Origin: Acidimicrobiales bacterium
GTDB taxonomy: Bacteria; Actinomycetota; Acidimicrobiia; Acidimicrobiales; Bog-793
NCBI GenBank assembly: GCA_035294085.1
Contig: DATGLP010000029.1
Coordinates: 19,744-83,743 of the forward strand
Length of the DNA: 64,000 nucleotides
Reading direction: 5' to 3'
The notes beneath the pieces are model-generated. The model had not been told where the DNA came from. It was given only the letters and a program-made list of their open reading frames with translations, and searched no databases. Shown piece by piece: positions 34,169 through 42,876 of the stretch (the first letter of the stretch is position 1; each line of letters opens with the position of its first letter). The translations under genes were made by a program, and so were the position numbers.

Positions 34169-36142
34169 ATGAGCCTCCAGGCGCTCGCGCAGCCGCTCGA
34201 GCTGCGGCCGAGCGCCGCGGGGGCGCCGGCGCGCCGGCGCGTCCGTCTGGTCGGCCCGGGACTGCTCGCTGCCGTGGTCTACGCGGGTCTGGCGCTGGCG
34301 GCCGACTGGCCGATCTGGCCGGGCGATCCGTCGGCGCTGCCGACCCAGCCGGGCGGGGACATCACCCAGACGGTCTGGTTCCTCGCCTGGACGCCCTTCG
34401 CCCTGCTGCACGGCCACAACCTGTTCGCGACGAACTGGCTGAACGCCCCGGTCGGGGTCGACCTCGCCCAGAACACGGGGATACCGCTGCTCGGCCTGCT
34501 CGGCGCCCCCCTCACCGTGGCCGTGAGCCCCGTCGCCACCTTGAACCTGCTGCGGTTCCTCGCCTTCCCGCTGTCGGCCGGCTCCGCCTACCTCGTGTTC
34601 CGCCGCTGGGGCTGCTCGGCTGCTCCGGCCTTCCTCGGCGGCCTGCTCTACGGCTTCTCCCCCTACATGGTCACCCAGGGATCGGTCCACCTCGACCTCA
34701 TCTTCGTCCCGATCCCGCCGCTGCTCCTCTACGCGTCCTACGAGCTCGTGGCGGGCGAGCGGGGGAGCGCCGTCGGCTGGGGGCTCTCGCTCGGGGCGCT
34801 CGCCACGGCGCAGTTCTTCATCTCGGCCGAGGTCCTGGCCACGACGACGCTGCTCGTCGCGATCGGGACCGTCTACCTGCTGGTCCTCCGGCCGGCGGCG
34901 GCCCCCCGGCGCTGGCGGCGCGTCGCGACCGGGCTCGCGTGCGCGGCGGGCGTCGCGGCGCCGCTCGTCGCCTACCCGATCTGGATGATGTTCCACGGCC
35001 CGGCGCACTACGTCGGCCCGGCGCAGGGCTACTCGAACGTCTACAACGCCGACCTGCTCGGCCCCATCCTGCCGACGAAGGCCCAGCTCGTCGCGCCCGT
35101 GCGGCTCGCCAGGCTCGGCACGTCCCTCGTCGGCGGACCGCTCAACGTGGACGAGAACGGGAGCTACCTCGGCCTGCCGCTCCTCGTCAGCGCCGCCTGG
35201 CTCGTCGTCCGCCTCCGCCGTCGGCGCTGGCTCCCCTTCCTCGCCCTGATGGCGGCCACGGCCTTCGTCCTCTCCCTTGGGCCGAGCCTCCACGTCGACC
35301 GGCGGGCCGAGCGCCTGCCGGTGGGCCTGCCGTGGCGCGCGCTCGGCCGCCTGCCGGTGCTCTCGAACGTGCTGCCCGTCCGTTTCTCGCTCTACGTCGC
35401 CTTCTTCGTCGCGGCCATCGTCGCCCTCGGCGTCGAGGCGCTGCGCGCCGAGGGCGCGCTCGGCTGGCGCGAGGCGACGGGGCGCCCACGCGCCCGTCGC
35501 GCCGCGACGGGCGTCGTCGCCGCGCTCGCGGCGTGCGCGACGTGCGCGTCGCTCGTCCCGCGCTGGCCGTACCGGACGGTCCGTCTGGCGCCGAACGACG
35601 CCGTCGGACCGGCGGCGTGGCGCGTCCTGCGGCCGGGCACGGCCGTCCTCGCCTACCCCTACCCGACGGCGTTCCGCGACAACGCGATGCTCTGGCAGGC
35701 GCTGTCGGGCATGCGCTTTCGGCTCCTCGGCGGCTACGCCCTCGTGCCGGACCGCCACGGGCGCGCCTGGCTCCTCCCGTCGGTCCTCGCGCCCGAGCGT
35801 GTCGAGGCGATGTTCATCGACTCGATGCTGCCCTTCGCCGCCCCGGGCTTCCCGGCGGCGCGCGTGCCGTCCGCGATCACCCCGTCGCTCGTGGCCGAGC
35901 TGCGGCGGTTCCTTCGCGACCAGCGCGTCGGCGCCGTCGTCGTCCAGGTCGGCCCGCGCGACTGGTCCGGCATCGCCGCCTGGGTGGGCGCCGCGCTCGG
36001 GCCGCCGACGGCGGCCTTCGCGCGCGCCGAGGTCTGGACCGACGTCGGGCGACTGGCCGGAGCCGGGCGCCGTGCGCCGCCGCGCCCGCGCCTCGCGCTC
36101 GCCGGCGGCGCGCCGTCGGGTGGGGCACGCGCCTACCGTTAG
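34169..36142 (+). CDS. Polytopic membrane protein, GT-C glycosyltransferase-like
   Basis: The 657-residue product has about 11-12 transmembrane helices and a C-terminal outside domain of about 200 residues. The first outside loop has PGGDITQTVWFLAWTPFALLHGHNLFATNWLNAPVG; an Asp early in this loop is typical of GT-C transferases that use lipid-linked sugars. Other features are GSAYLVFRRWGCSAAPAFLGGLLYGFSPYMVTQG and LPVLSNVLPVRFSLYVAFFVA. I cannot assign a substrate. The start ATG at 34169 is chosen over an upstream frame that lacks hydrophobic character. Confidence 0.65.
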   Translation: MSLQALAQPLELRPSAAGAPARRRVRLVGPGLLAAVVYAGLALAADWPIWPGDPSALPTQPGGDITQTVWFLAWTPFALLHGHNLFATNWLNAPVGVDLAQNTGIPLLGLLGAPLTVAVSPVATLNLLRFLAFPLSAGSAYLVFRRWGCSAAPAFLGGLLYGFSPYMVTQGSVHLDLIFVPIPPLLLYASYELVAGERGSAVGWGLSLGALATAQFFISAEVLATTTLLVAIGTVYLLVLRPAAAPRRWRRVATGLACAAGVAAPLVAYPIWMMFHGPAHYVGPAQGYSNVYNADLLGPILPTKAQLVAPVRLARLGTSLVGGPLNVDENGSYLGLPLLVSAAWLVVRLRRRRWLPFLALMAATAFVLSLGPSLHVDRRAERLPVGLPWRALGRLPVLSNVLPVRFSLYVAFFVAAIVALGVEALRAEGALGWREATGRPRARRAATGVVAALAACATCASLVPRWPYRTVRLAPNDAVGPAAWRVLRPGTAVLAYPYPTAFRDNAMLWQALSGMRFRLLGGYALVPDRHGRAWLLPSVLAPERVEAMFIDSMLPFAAPGFPAARVPSAITPSLVAELRRFLRDQRVGAVVVQVGPRDWSGIAAWVGAALGPPTAAFARAEVWTDVGRLAGAGRRAPPRPRLALAGGAPSGGARAYR

Positions 36143-36147
36143 GTCTG

Positions 36148-36169
36148 CGGGCACCGAGGGCGGTGCCCG
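36148..36169. terminator. Hairpin after the membrane-protein gene
   Basis: CGGGCACCG-AGGG-CGGTGCCCG is a perfect 9-bp stem starting 5 bases after the stop codon and ending 16 bases before the ALDH start. It may terminate the upstream transcript or be part of the ALDH leader; no U-tract. Confidence 0.45.
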
Positions 36170-36185
36170 TCGAGGACGGAGCGGC

Positions 36186-37583
36186 ATGACGACGGGAGGC
36201 AGCGAGGCTCGAGCCGCCGTCGAGGCGGTGGCGCGCCTGCGCGAGAGCTTCGCGGCCGGCATCACGCGGCCGCTCGGCTGGCGGCGCGCGCAGCTCGCCG
36301 CCCTCGAGCGGCTCCTCGCCGAGCAGGCAGGGGCGATCGAGGCGGCGGTGGGCGCCGACCTCGGCCGGCCGTCGATCGAGGCCTTCCTCGCCGACGTCGC
36401 GTCGGTGCGCCGGGAGCTCGCCGCCCTGCAGGCCGGCCTCGGGCGCTGGGCGCGACCCGAGCGCGTCCGGGTCCCGCTCGCCCTGTTCGGGGCGCGTGCC
36501 TGCGTGCGGCGCGAGCCCCTCGGCGTCGTGCTCGTCGTCGCGCCGTGGAACTACCCGGTCAACCTCGTGCTCGCGCCGCTCGCCGCCGCGCTCGCGGCGG
36601 GCAACTGCGTCCTGGCGAGCCCCTCGGAGCACGCGCCGGCGTGCTCGTCGCTCCTCGCCGAGCTGCTCCCCCGCTACCTCGACGAGCGCTGCGTGGCGGT
36701 CGTCGAGGGCGGCGGGGAGGTGACCCAGGCGGCCATCGCGGCGCGCGTCGACCACGTCTTCTTCACGGGCAGCGCGACGATCGCCCGCTCGGTGATGGCG
36801 GCCGCGGCCGCCACCCTCACGCCGGTGACCCTCGAGCTCGGCGGCAAGAGCCCGGCCCTCGTCTGGCACGACGCCGAGGTGCGGGCCGCGGCGCGCCGCA
36901 TCGCCTGGGGACGGTTCTTCAACGCCGGCCAGACCTGCCTCGCCCCGGACTACGTCCTCGTCCACCGCTCGGTCGCCGGCGAGCTCGTCGAGGCCCTCGC
37001 GCAGGAGGTGGCGCGCTTCTACGGGCCGGACCCCGCGGCCAGCCCCGACCTCGCCCGTATCGTCGACGACCGCCACGTCGAGCGGCTCGCCGCCCTGCTG
37101 CGCGACCACGGCGGCACCGTCGTGACCGGCGGCAGCGTCGATCGCGCCCGTCGGTACGTGGCGCCGACGATCCTGCTCGGGGTCGACCTCGACGCCCCGG
37201 TGATGCGCGAGGAGATCTTCGGGCCGATCCTGCCGGTCGTCCCGGTCGCCGACCTCGAGGAGGCGCTCTCGATCATCGACGACCGCCCGACCCCCCTCGG
37301 CGTGTACGTCTTCGCGCGGGACCGCGCCCTCCTCGAGACGGTGCTCGAGCGGACGCGCTCGGGCGCGTTCGTCGTCAACTCCGTGCTCGAGCACTTCGCC
37401 GTGCCGGGCCTGCCCTTCGGGGGCCTCGGCGAGAGCGGCACCGGCGCCTACCACGGGCGGTGGGGCTTCGAGACGTTCTCGCACCGGCGGGCCGTGCTGC
37501 GGCGCCGATCCGCCCGCGACCTGCCCGTCGTCTACCCCCCCTACCGGCGCGCCCGCGCCGCCCTACTGCGCCGCTTCGCCTGA
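36186..37583 (+). CDS. Aldehyde dehydrogenase, class 3-like
   Basis: The 465-residue enzyme oxidises aldehydes with NAD(P)+. Catalytic residues are visible: VVAPWNYPVNLVLAP, FFTGSATIAR, general base E217 in TLELGGKSP and nucleophile C251 in FNAGQTCLAPDY. The short length, HFAVPGLPFGGLGESGTGAYHG near the end and a basic C-terminal tail fit the fatty/coniferyl aldehyde group (class 3). Start at ATG 36186. No neighbour indicates the aldehyde. Confidence 0.92.
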   Translation: MTTGGSEARAAVEAVARLRESFAAGITRPLGWRRAQLAALERLLAEQAGAIEAAVGADLGRPSIEAFLADVASVRRELAALQAGLGRWARPERVRVPLALFGARACVRREPLGVVLVVAPWNYPVNLVLAPLAAALAAGNCVLASPSEHAPACSSLLAELLPRYLDERCVAVVEGGGEVTQAAIAARVDHVFFTGSATIARSVMAAAAATLTPVTLELGGKSPALVWHDAEVRAAARRIAWGRFFNAGQTCLAPDYVLVHRSVAGELVEALAQEVARFYGPDPAASPDLARIVDDRHVERLAALLRDHGGTVVTGGSVDRARRYVAPTILLGVDLDAPVMREEIFGPILPVVPVADLEEALSIIDDRPTPLGVYVFARDRALLETVLERTRSGAFVVNSVLEHFAVPGLPFGGLGESGTGAYHGRWGFETFSHRRAVLRRRSARDLPVVYPPYRRARAALLRRFA

Positions 37584-37657
37584 GCGCGTCCTCGCTCGCG
37601 CGGCCGTCGTCGCGTGCACCGGCGTGGCGCGAGCGCCGCAGGACGGCGAGCGCGCCG

Positions 37658-38062
37658 CTACTGGTAGCTCGCCTGCTCGGGCACGAAGGAGATGACGACG
37701 CGCTCGTCGCCCGGCTGGTCGAAGGGGTAGGCGTCCTCGCCGAGGTACTTCCTCGCCATGGCGTCGATGAAGGCGTTGCCCGGGTCGTCCGAGATCGTGG
37801 CGCGGCCTCGCAGCTCGAGGTAGCGGTAGGGGTTCGCCGGGTCCACGATCGACACGGCGACGGCGGGGTTGCGCCGCACGTTGCGGTACTTCTGGCGACG
37901 CGTCGTGGTCGAGAAGGCGACGCGCCGACCGTCCCAGTCGAACCAGACGGGGGTCGAGTGCGGCTCGCCGGACGGTCCGACCGTCGCGAGGTGGGCGATG
38001 ACGGTCGCCCCGAGGAGGTCGGCGTGGCTGTCGGGGACGACGGCGTCGCTCGGCTCGGGCAC
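37658..38062 (-). CDS. PPOX-class F420-dependent oxidoreductase
   Basis: The 134-residue product has the split-barrel flavin-fold of the pyridoxamine 5'-phosphate oxidase group: AHLATVGPSGEPHSTPVWFDWDGRRVAFSTTTRRQKYRNVRRNPAVAVSIVDP. In actinobacteria such small members often use F420. The GTG at 38062 is preceded by GGAGGTGGA and gives the usual family length; an upstream ATG adds 15 residues. Substrate unknown. Confidence 0.85.
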   Translation of the reverse strand: MPEPSDAVVPDSHADLLGATVIAHLATVGPSGEPHSTPVWFDWDGRRVAFSTTTRRQKYRNVRRNPAVAVSIVDPANPYRYLELRGRATISDDPGNAFIDAMARKYLGEDAYPFDQPGDERVVISFVPEQASYQ

Positions 38063-38139
38063 GTTCCACCTCCTCTCGCGCTCGGACCGCGAGGCTAGCG
38101 GCGGCACGGTGCCGATGGCCGTCCGGGCGCGCGCCTGGG

Positions 38140-38145
38140 TAGCGT
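38140..38145 (+). promoter_or_regulatory. -10-like TAGCGT, leaderless promoter for patB
   Basis: TAGCGT lies exactly 6 nt before the GTG start at 38152, leaving no room for a ribosome-binding site. The same hexamer/spacing recurs at several genes in the window. Confidence 0.5.
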
Positions 38146-38151
38146 CGGCGG

Positions 38152-39390
38152 GTGCGCGTCGCGAGCTCCGAGGCCGCCTCGAGCGGGTCAGGCGTCGACC
38201 TCGACCGCTACGGTGCGCCGGAGCTTCGCGCCCGCGCCGGCGCGAAGTGGTCCTCCGTCGGCCCGGACGGCCTCGCGGCGGGCCTCGCGGACATGGACTT
38301 CCCCCTCGCCCCGGCGGTGCGGGATGCGCTCATCGACGCGGTGCGGCGCGACGACCTCGGGTACCCCTCGCCCCGGCTCGCCGAGTCCTGCCGCCAGGCG
38401 TTCGCCCGCCGGTACGCCGAGCGGCACGGGCTCGAGGTGGACCCCGGCTGCGTCGTGCTGACGAGCGACGTCGTCCAGGCCATCTACGCGGCCGTCTGGT
38501 CCCTCACAGCCGAGGGCGACGGCGTCGTCTTCCTCACCCCCTCCTACCCGCCGTTCTTCGACGCGGTGCGCGAGACGCGCCGGCGGGTGCTCACCGCCGA
38601 TCTCGTCGCCGGACCCAGCGGCTACGAGCTCGACCTCGAGCGTCTCGGCGACCTCGTGGCCAGGGAGCGCCCACGCTGCCTCCTGCTGTGCAACCCGCAC
38701 AACCCGACCGGCCGGGCCTTCCGGCGAGAGGAGCTCGCCGCGCTCGGCGCGCTCGCCTGCGAGCACGACCTCCTCGTCGTCGCCGACGAGATCCACGCCG
38801 ACCTCGTGCTGCCCGGGGCTTCCCACGTCCCGATCGCCTCGCTCGACGCCGAGGTGGCGCGCCGCTGCGTGACGCTCTCGTCGGCGAGCAAGGCCTTCAA
38901 CGTCGCCGGCCTGCGCTGCGCGTTCGCCGCCTTCCCCTCGCGCGACCTGCTCGAGGCCTTCGACGTCCTGCCGGCCGCGATCCGCGGGAGCGTCTCGGTG
39001 GCCGGGATGCACGCCACCCTGGCGGCCTTCTCGGCGGGGGACGCCTGGCTCGACGCCGTGCTCCGTCGGCTCGCGGTCAACCGAGCGGAGGTGGTACGCG
39101 CCCTCGGGTCGCTCGCGGGCGTGCGCGTGCACCCGCCCGAGGCCACCTACCTCGCGTGGCTCGACCTCCGGGCGGCGGGCCTCGGCGACGACCCGGCCGA
39201 GGTCATCGCGCGCCGCTCGGGCGTCGTGTGCTCCTCGGGGCCGAGCTTCGGGCCGGCCGGGAGGGGCCACGTTCGCCTCAACTTCGCGACGAGCGCGCCC
39301 GTGCTCGAGGAGATCTGCCGGCGCGTCGCCGCGGTGATCCGCTCGTCCGCCCCGTCGAGCGCGTCCCGTTCGGATCGCGGCGGCGCCTGA
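38152..39390 (+). CDS. PatB/MalY-type cystathionine beta-lyase
   Basis: The 412-residue PLP enzyme has the fold-type I lyase/aminotransferase motifs of PatB/MalY: GLADMDFPLAPAVRDAL, LLLCNPHNPTGRAF, VVADEIHADLVLPG and the PLP lysine in TLSSASKAFNVAGLRCA. MalY-type members cleave cystathionine or cysteine conjugates; some act as modulators of regulators. The GTG start follows a TAGCGT hexamer by 6 nt. It is convergent with a metallo-hydrolase gene. Confidence 0.9.
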   Translation: MRVASSEAASSGSGVDLDRYGAPELRARAGAKWSSVGPDGLAAGLADMDFPLAPAVRDALIDAVRRDDLGYPSPRLAESCRQAFARRYAERHGLEVDPGCVVLTSDVVQAIYAAVWSLTAEGDGVVFLTPSYPPFFDAVRETRRRVLTADLVAGPSGYELDLERLGDLVARERPRCLLLCNPHNPTGRAFRREELAALGALACEHDLLVVADEIHADLVLPGASHVPIASLDAEVARRCVTLSSASKAFNVAGLRCAFAAFPSRDLLEAFDVLPAAIRGSVSVAGMHATLAAFSAGDAWLDAVLRRLAVNRAEVVRALGSLAGVRVHPPEATYLAWLDLRAAGLGDDPAEVIARRSGVVCSSGPSFGPAGRGHVRLNFATSAPVLEEICRRVAAVIRSSAPSSASRSDRGGA

Positions 39391-39408
39391 GCCGGCGAGC
39401 GCGCCGGC
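39391..39408. terminator. Short hairpin between convergent genes
   Basis: GCCGGCG-AGCG-CGCCGGC directly follows the patB stop codon and precedes the end of the metallo-hydrolase gene on the other strand. Confidence 0.4.
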
Positions 39409-39414
39409 CCGCCG

Positions 39415-40158
39415 CTAGCCGCGCCCGGTCCGCTTCGGCGCGAAGGCGGCCCGCCAGGCGTGGCGATCGAGCGGCGCGAGCACCGGGTTCTCGCGCCGAA
39501 GCGTGCCGAGGCGACCCGAGGGGGCGGCGTCGTAGGCGTGGCCGGGGAAGACCCGGGTCCCATCCGGGAGCGGCGCGAGACGGCGCGTCAGGCTCTCGTA
39601 GAGCTCGTCGGGGTCGCCGCCGGGAAGGTCGGTCCGGCCGCAGCCGGAGAGGAAGAGGGTGTCGCCGGTGCACAGGAGGTCGCCGACGAGCAGGCACTGG
39701 CTCCCGGGCGTGTGCCCGGGGGTGTGCACGAGCGTGACCGCCAGGGCGCCGACCCGGAGGACCTCGCCGGGCTCGCAGGGCCGGAAGGCACGCTCCGGGA
39801 GCCCGGTCGAGCGCGCCAGCCAGGCGACCTCGCTCGCCTGCGCGTACACGGGCACGTCGCGCGCCTCGAGCAGCTCGGCGACGCCGCGGATCGCCGTCGG
39901 GCCGAGCGCCCCGCCGGCGTGGTCGGCGTGGTAGTGGGTCACGACCGCGCCGACGAGGGCCATCGAGTCCTCCTCGAGGAGCGCCACGAGCTCCTCGGGG
40001 TCGTAGGCGGGGTCGACGAGGACGGCCTCGCCGCTCGAGCGGTCCCCCAGCGCGTAGACGTAGTTCGCCATCTGGCGGGCGACGGGGTCGTCCCTCGCGA
40101 AGTCCGAGCCGGCGAGGAGCTGGCGGAAGTAGCGCCGCGGCGCGTCCTCGCCGGTCAC
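39415..40158 (-). CDS. Metallo-beta-lactamase-fold hydrolase (glyoxalase II / persulfide dioxygenase-like)
   Basis: The 247-residue product has the metal-binding THYHADHAGG motif, a second ligand in HTPGHTPGSQCLLVGD, an Asp in LLCTGDTLFLSGCGRTDLPGG and a C-terminal GHAYD. The LSGCGRTDLPGGDP stretch is typical of hydroxyacylglutathione hydrolase and ETHE1-like proteins. An N-terminal FRQLLAGSDFARDDPVARQMANYVYALGDR extension is found in actinobacterial members. GTG start overlaps the helicase stop by 4 bp (GTGA), so the two are co-translated. Confidence 0.88.
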   Translation of the reverse strand: MTGEDAPRRYFRQLLAGSDFARDDPVARQMANYVYALGDRSSGEAVLVDPAYDPEELVALLEEDSMALVGAVVTHYHADHAGGALGPTAIRGVAELLEARDVPVYAQASEVAWLARSTGLPERAFRPCEPGEVLRVGALAVTLVHTPGHTPGSQCLLVGDLLCTGDTLFLSGCGRTDLPGGDPDELYESLTRRLAPLPDGTRVFPGHAYDAAPSGRLGTLRRENPVLAPLDRHAWRAAFAPKRTGRG

Positions 40159-41336
40159 GAGGCGCTCGACGCGGCCGGCGGCTCCCCGCAGAGGGCGTCG
40201 AGGTCGCGCAGGCGCGGGTCGTTCGAGAAGATCTCCACCATCGGTCGGCGCAGCCCGAGGCGACGCTGGAGGCGCTCGGTGCTCAGCTCCTGATCCCACA
40301 GCACGAGGGTGACGGCGATGCCGCGCGCCCCGGCGCGCGCCGTGCGCCCCGAGCGGTGCAGGTAGGCCTTGTGGTCCTCGGGCGGGTCGTAGTGGACGAC
40401 GACGTCGACGCCCTCGATGTGCAGGCCGCGCGCCGCCACGTCGGTGGCGACGAGGGCGGGCAGCTTCCCCGCGGCGAAGGCGGCGAGGGCCCGCTCCCGC
40501 ATCGGCTGGCGCAGGTCGCCGTGGACCGCCGCGGCGCGCACCCCGGCCTGGCGCAGCTCGGCGACGAGCCGGTCCGCCCCACGCTTGGTGCGGCAGAACA
40601 GGATCGTCTTGCCGGCCCCCGCCACGATCGCGGCGGCGACCCTCGCCTTGTCCATCTGGTGGACCTTCAAGAAGACGTGCTCCATGGCGCGCACGGTGAC
40701 GGTGTCGGAGCGGACCTCGTGGAAGACGGGCTCGTGCAGGTAGCGGGCGACGAGGCGGTTCACCGCCGGCTCGAGGGTGGCGGAGAACAGCAGCGTCTGG
40801 CGCCGGCCGGCCATCCGCCGCAGCAGCCACTCGACCTGGGGAAGGAACCCCATGTCTGCCATGCGGTCGGCCTCGTCGACCACGAGGGTGCGTACCGCCT
40901 CGAGCGCGACGGCGCCGCGCGCGACGAGGTCGATGAGGCGTCCCGGCGTGGCGACGACGAGGTCGAGGCCCGTGTCGAGCGCCGCCACCTGGCGGTCGAG
41001 GTCGGCGCCGCCGTAGACGACGCCGACGCGGCGCTCGAGCGCGCCCGCGAGGGGGGCGAGCACGCCGGCGACCTGGAGGGCGAGCTCGCGGGTCGGCACG
41101 AGGACGAGCGAGGCGGGGCGCTTCGCCTCGGCCGGCGGCGTGCGCATCAGCAGGGGCAGGCCGAAGGCGAGCGTCTTGCCGCTGCCGGTCTTCGCCTTGC
41201 CGCACACGTCCCGCCCGGCGAGGACGTCGGGGATGGCGAGCGCCTGGATCGGGAAGGGGCGTTCGATCCCCTGCGAGGACAGCTGCCTGACGAGCACCTC
41301 GTCGACGCCGAGGTCGGCGAAGGTCACGGTGGTCAC
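40155..41336 (-). CDS. DEAD-box RNA helicase
   Basis: The 393-residue helicase has the motifs in order: Q motif (PFPIQALAIPDVLAGRDV), I (AKTGSGKT), Ia (VPTRELALQ), Ib (TPGRLID), II (VDEADRM, i.e. DEAD), III (SAT), then the C-terminal domain with IV (ILFCRTKRGA), V (ATDVAARGLHIEGV) and VI (HRSGRTARAG). The tail after motif VI is short, without an RNA-binding extension. Start GTG at 41336. Role likely in ribosome assembly or mRNA turnover; coupled to the metallo-hydrolase. Confidence 0.94.
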   Translation of the reverse strand: MTTVTFADLGVDEVLVRQLSSQGIERPFPIQALAIPDVLAGRDVCGKAKTGSGKTLAFGLPLLMRTPPAEAKRPASLVLVPTRELALQVAGVLAPLAGALERRVGVVYGGADLDRQVAALDTGLDLVVATPGRLIDLVARGAVALEAVRTLVVDEADRMADMGFLPQVEWLLRRMAGRRQTLLFSATLEPAVNRLVARYLHEPVFHEVRSDTVTVRAMEHVFLKVHQMDKARVAAAIVAGAGKTILFCRTKRGADRLVAELRQAGVRAAAVHGDLRQPMRERALAAFAAGKLPALVATDVAARGLHIEGVDVVVHYDPPEDHKAYLHRSGRTARAGARGIAVTLVLWDQELSTERLQRRLGLRRPMVEIFSNDPRLRDLDALCGEPPAASSAS

Positions 41337-41428
41337 GCGACGAGTCTGCCACCTCGCGGCGCGACCGAGGACGTTCGGGCCGTGGGCCGGTATCCTCGCG
41401 CCGGCTGGCGCCGAGGGAGGGAGCGACG

Positions 41429-41899
41429 ATGGCGAGGCTGGCACCCGGAGACGTTGCGCCGCCGTTCACGCTCGCGGACGAGGAGGGACGTCCCGTCTCG
41501 CTCGCCGACTTCGCCGGCCGCCGCGTCGTCGTCTACTTCTATCCGGCCGACGACACGCCGGGCTGCACGAAGGAGGCGTGCCAGTTCAACGAGCTGCTCC
41601 CCGACTTCGCCTCCTCCGGCGTCGAGGTGCTCGGCATCTCGCCGGATCCGGCGGCCTCCCACCGCCGCTTCAAGGAGCGCTACGGGCTCGGGCTCACCTT
41701 GCTCACCGACGCCGACCACTCGGTGATGGAGGCCTACGGCGCCTGGGGCGAGAAGACGCTCTACGGGCGCACGACCCTCGGCGTCATCCGTTCGACCTTC
41801 CTCGTCGGCCCCGACGGGCGCGTGGAGCGGGTCTGGTACGGCGTGCGGGTGGACGGGCACGCGGAGAAGGTCCTCGCTGCGCTCGGGTCGGGGAGCTAG
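41429..41899 (+). CDS. bcp: Thioredoxin-dependent peroxiredoxin (BCP/PrxQ)
   Basis: The 156-residue peroxiredoxin reduces hydroperoxides. The peroxidatic Cys is in YPADDTPGCTKEACQF and the resolving Cys follows five residues later, the CTKEAC spacing of BCP/PrxQ. Start at ATG 41429 after GGAGGGAG; TATCCT at 41391-41396 is a possible -10. Convergent with the uracil-DNA glycosylase gene across a 192-bp gap in which I see nothing else. Confidence 0.95.
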   Translation: MARLAPGDVAPPFTLADEEGRPVSLADFAGRRVVVYFYPADDTPGCTKEACQFNELLPDFASSGVEVLGISPDPAASHRRFKERYGLGLTLLTDADHSVMEAYGAWGEKTLYGRTTLGVIRSTFLVGPDGRVERVWYGVRVDGHAEKVLAALGSGS

Positions 41900-42091
41900 C
41901 TCCGCGCCAGCCGGCCGTCGCCTCGGAGGTCCACCACTCGACGAGCGCCGTCGCGCGCTGCGCCTTCGACACGGTCCACGTCGAAGCGTCACGGTCGACG
42001 AGTCGGTGGCGAGGGCGCTGGTGTCGCGAGGAGGGCTGCGGGCGGTCGGGGTCCCGGTGCCGCGTCGAGCCCGGTCTCGACCCGGCAGGTC

Positions 42092-42811
42092 TCAGCGCAG
42101 GAGCGCTCGTGCCCGGTCGAGCACGGCGTCGAGCATCGCGGCGCTCAGGCGGCCGGTGAAGACGTTGCGCTGGCTCGGGTGCAGCGAGCAGATGAGCGTG
42201 CGCCCGGCTCCCGTCGGCCCGGGCAGGAGCGGCGCCTCGAGCAGGTGCCGGAAGGGCGGCCGGGGCCCGGCGGCGAGCGAGGGCAGGCGCCAGAGGGCGC
42301 CGAGGGCGAAGGACCCGAGGGCGACGACGACCCGTACCTCGCCGAGCAGCGCGAGCTCGCGCGCGAGGAAGGGCGCGCAGGCGTCCCGTTCCGCCGGCGT
42401 CGGCCGGTTCGCCGGCGGCGCGCAGCGGACGACCGCGGTGACCCAGGCATCCTTCAGGACGAGCCCGTCGTCGCGGGCCCGGCTCTCGGGCTGGCTGGCG
42501 AAGCCGGCTCGGTGGAGCGCGGCGAAGAGGAAGTCGCCGGAGCGATCGCCGGTGAACATCCGGCCCGTGCGGTTCCCCCCGTGCGCGGCGGGGGCGAGGC
42601 CGACGACGGCGAGGCGAGCGGCCGGGTCGCCGAAGCCGGGGAGCGGGCGAGCCCAGTAGGTCTCGTGCGCGAAGGCCGCTCGCGGGTGCGCGGCGACCTC
42701 CTCCCGCCAGGCCACGAGCCGCGGGCAGGCCCGGCAGGCCACGATCTCCTGCGCCAGGTGCTCGAGGTGGCGGCGCTCGTCGCGTGGCGCCGTCCTCCCG
42801 TCGGGAGCCAT
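42092..42811 (-). CDS. Uracil-DNA glycosylase, family 5 (UdgB-like)
   Basis: The 239-residue enzyme removes deaminated bases from DNA. Motif A is GLAPAAHGGNRTGRMFTGDRSGDFL and the second motif is SLHPSQRNVFTG, as in family-5 (UdgB) enzymes; the N-terminal CRACPRL and later cysteines (RCAPPAN) fit the iron-sulfur cluster ligands. Start ATG 42811 lies 8 nt after a TAGCCT hexamer (42825-42820). The promoter overlaps that of the divergent phosphomutase operon. Confidence 0.92.
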   Translation of the reverse strand: MAPDGRTAPRDERRHLEHLAQEIVACRACPRLVAWREEVAAHPRAAFAHETYWARPLPGFGDPAARLAVVGLAPAAHGGNRTGRMFTGDRSGDFLFAALHRAGFASQPESRARDDGLVLKDAWVTAVVRCAPPANRPTPAERDACAPFLARELALLGEVRVVVALGSFALGALWRLPSLAAGPRPPFRHLLEAPLLPGPTGAGRTLICSLHPSQRNVFTGRLSAAMLDAVLDRARALLR

Positions 42812-42837
42812 CGCCGGCAAGGCTACGGTCTTTGGCG

Positions 42838-42876
42838 ATGGCCGAGCGGTACGACGCGTCCTTCGGGCGGGCCTGA
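42838..42876 (+). CDS. Candidate 12-codon upstream ORF coupled to the phosphomutase operon
   Basis: ATG at 42838 begins a frame reading MAERYDASFGRA and ending TGA at 42876; its last base is the first base of the phosphomutase ATG (TGATG). TACGGT (42824-42829) lies 8 nt before it, the spacing seen for leaderless genes here. It could be a leader peptide that delivers ribosomes to the next gene. Too short to prove by sequence alone. Confidence 0.4.
   Translation: MAERYDASFGRA

Noticed and set aside
41900..42091. Gene in the gap between bcp and the glycosylase
   Set aside because: Frames here are short and without protein character; both flanking genes end into the gap.
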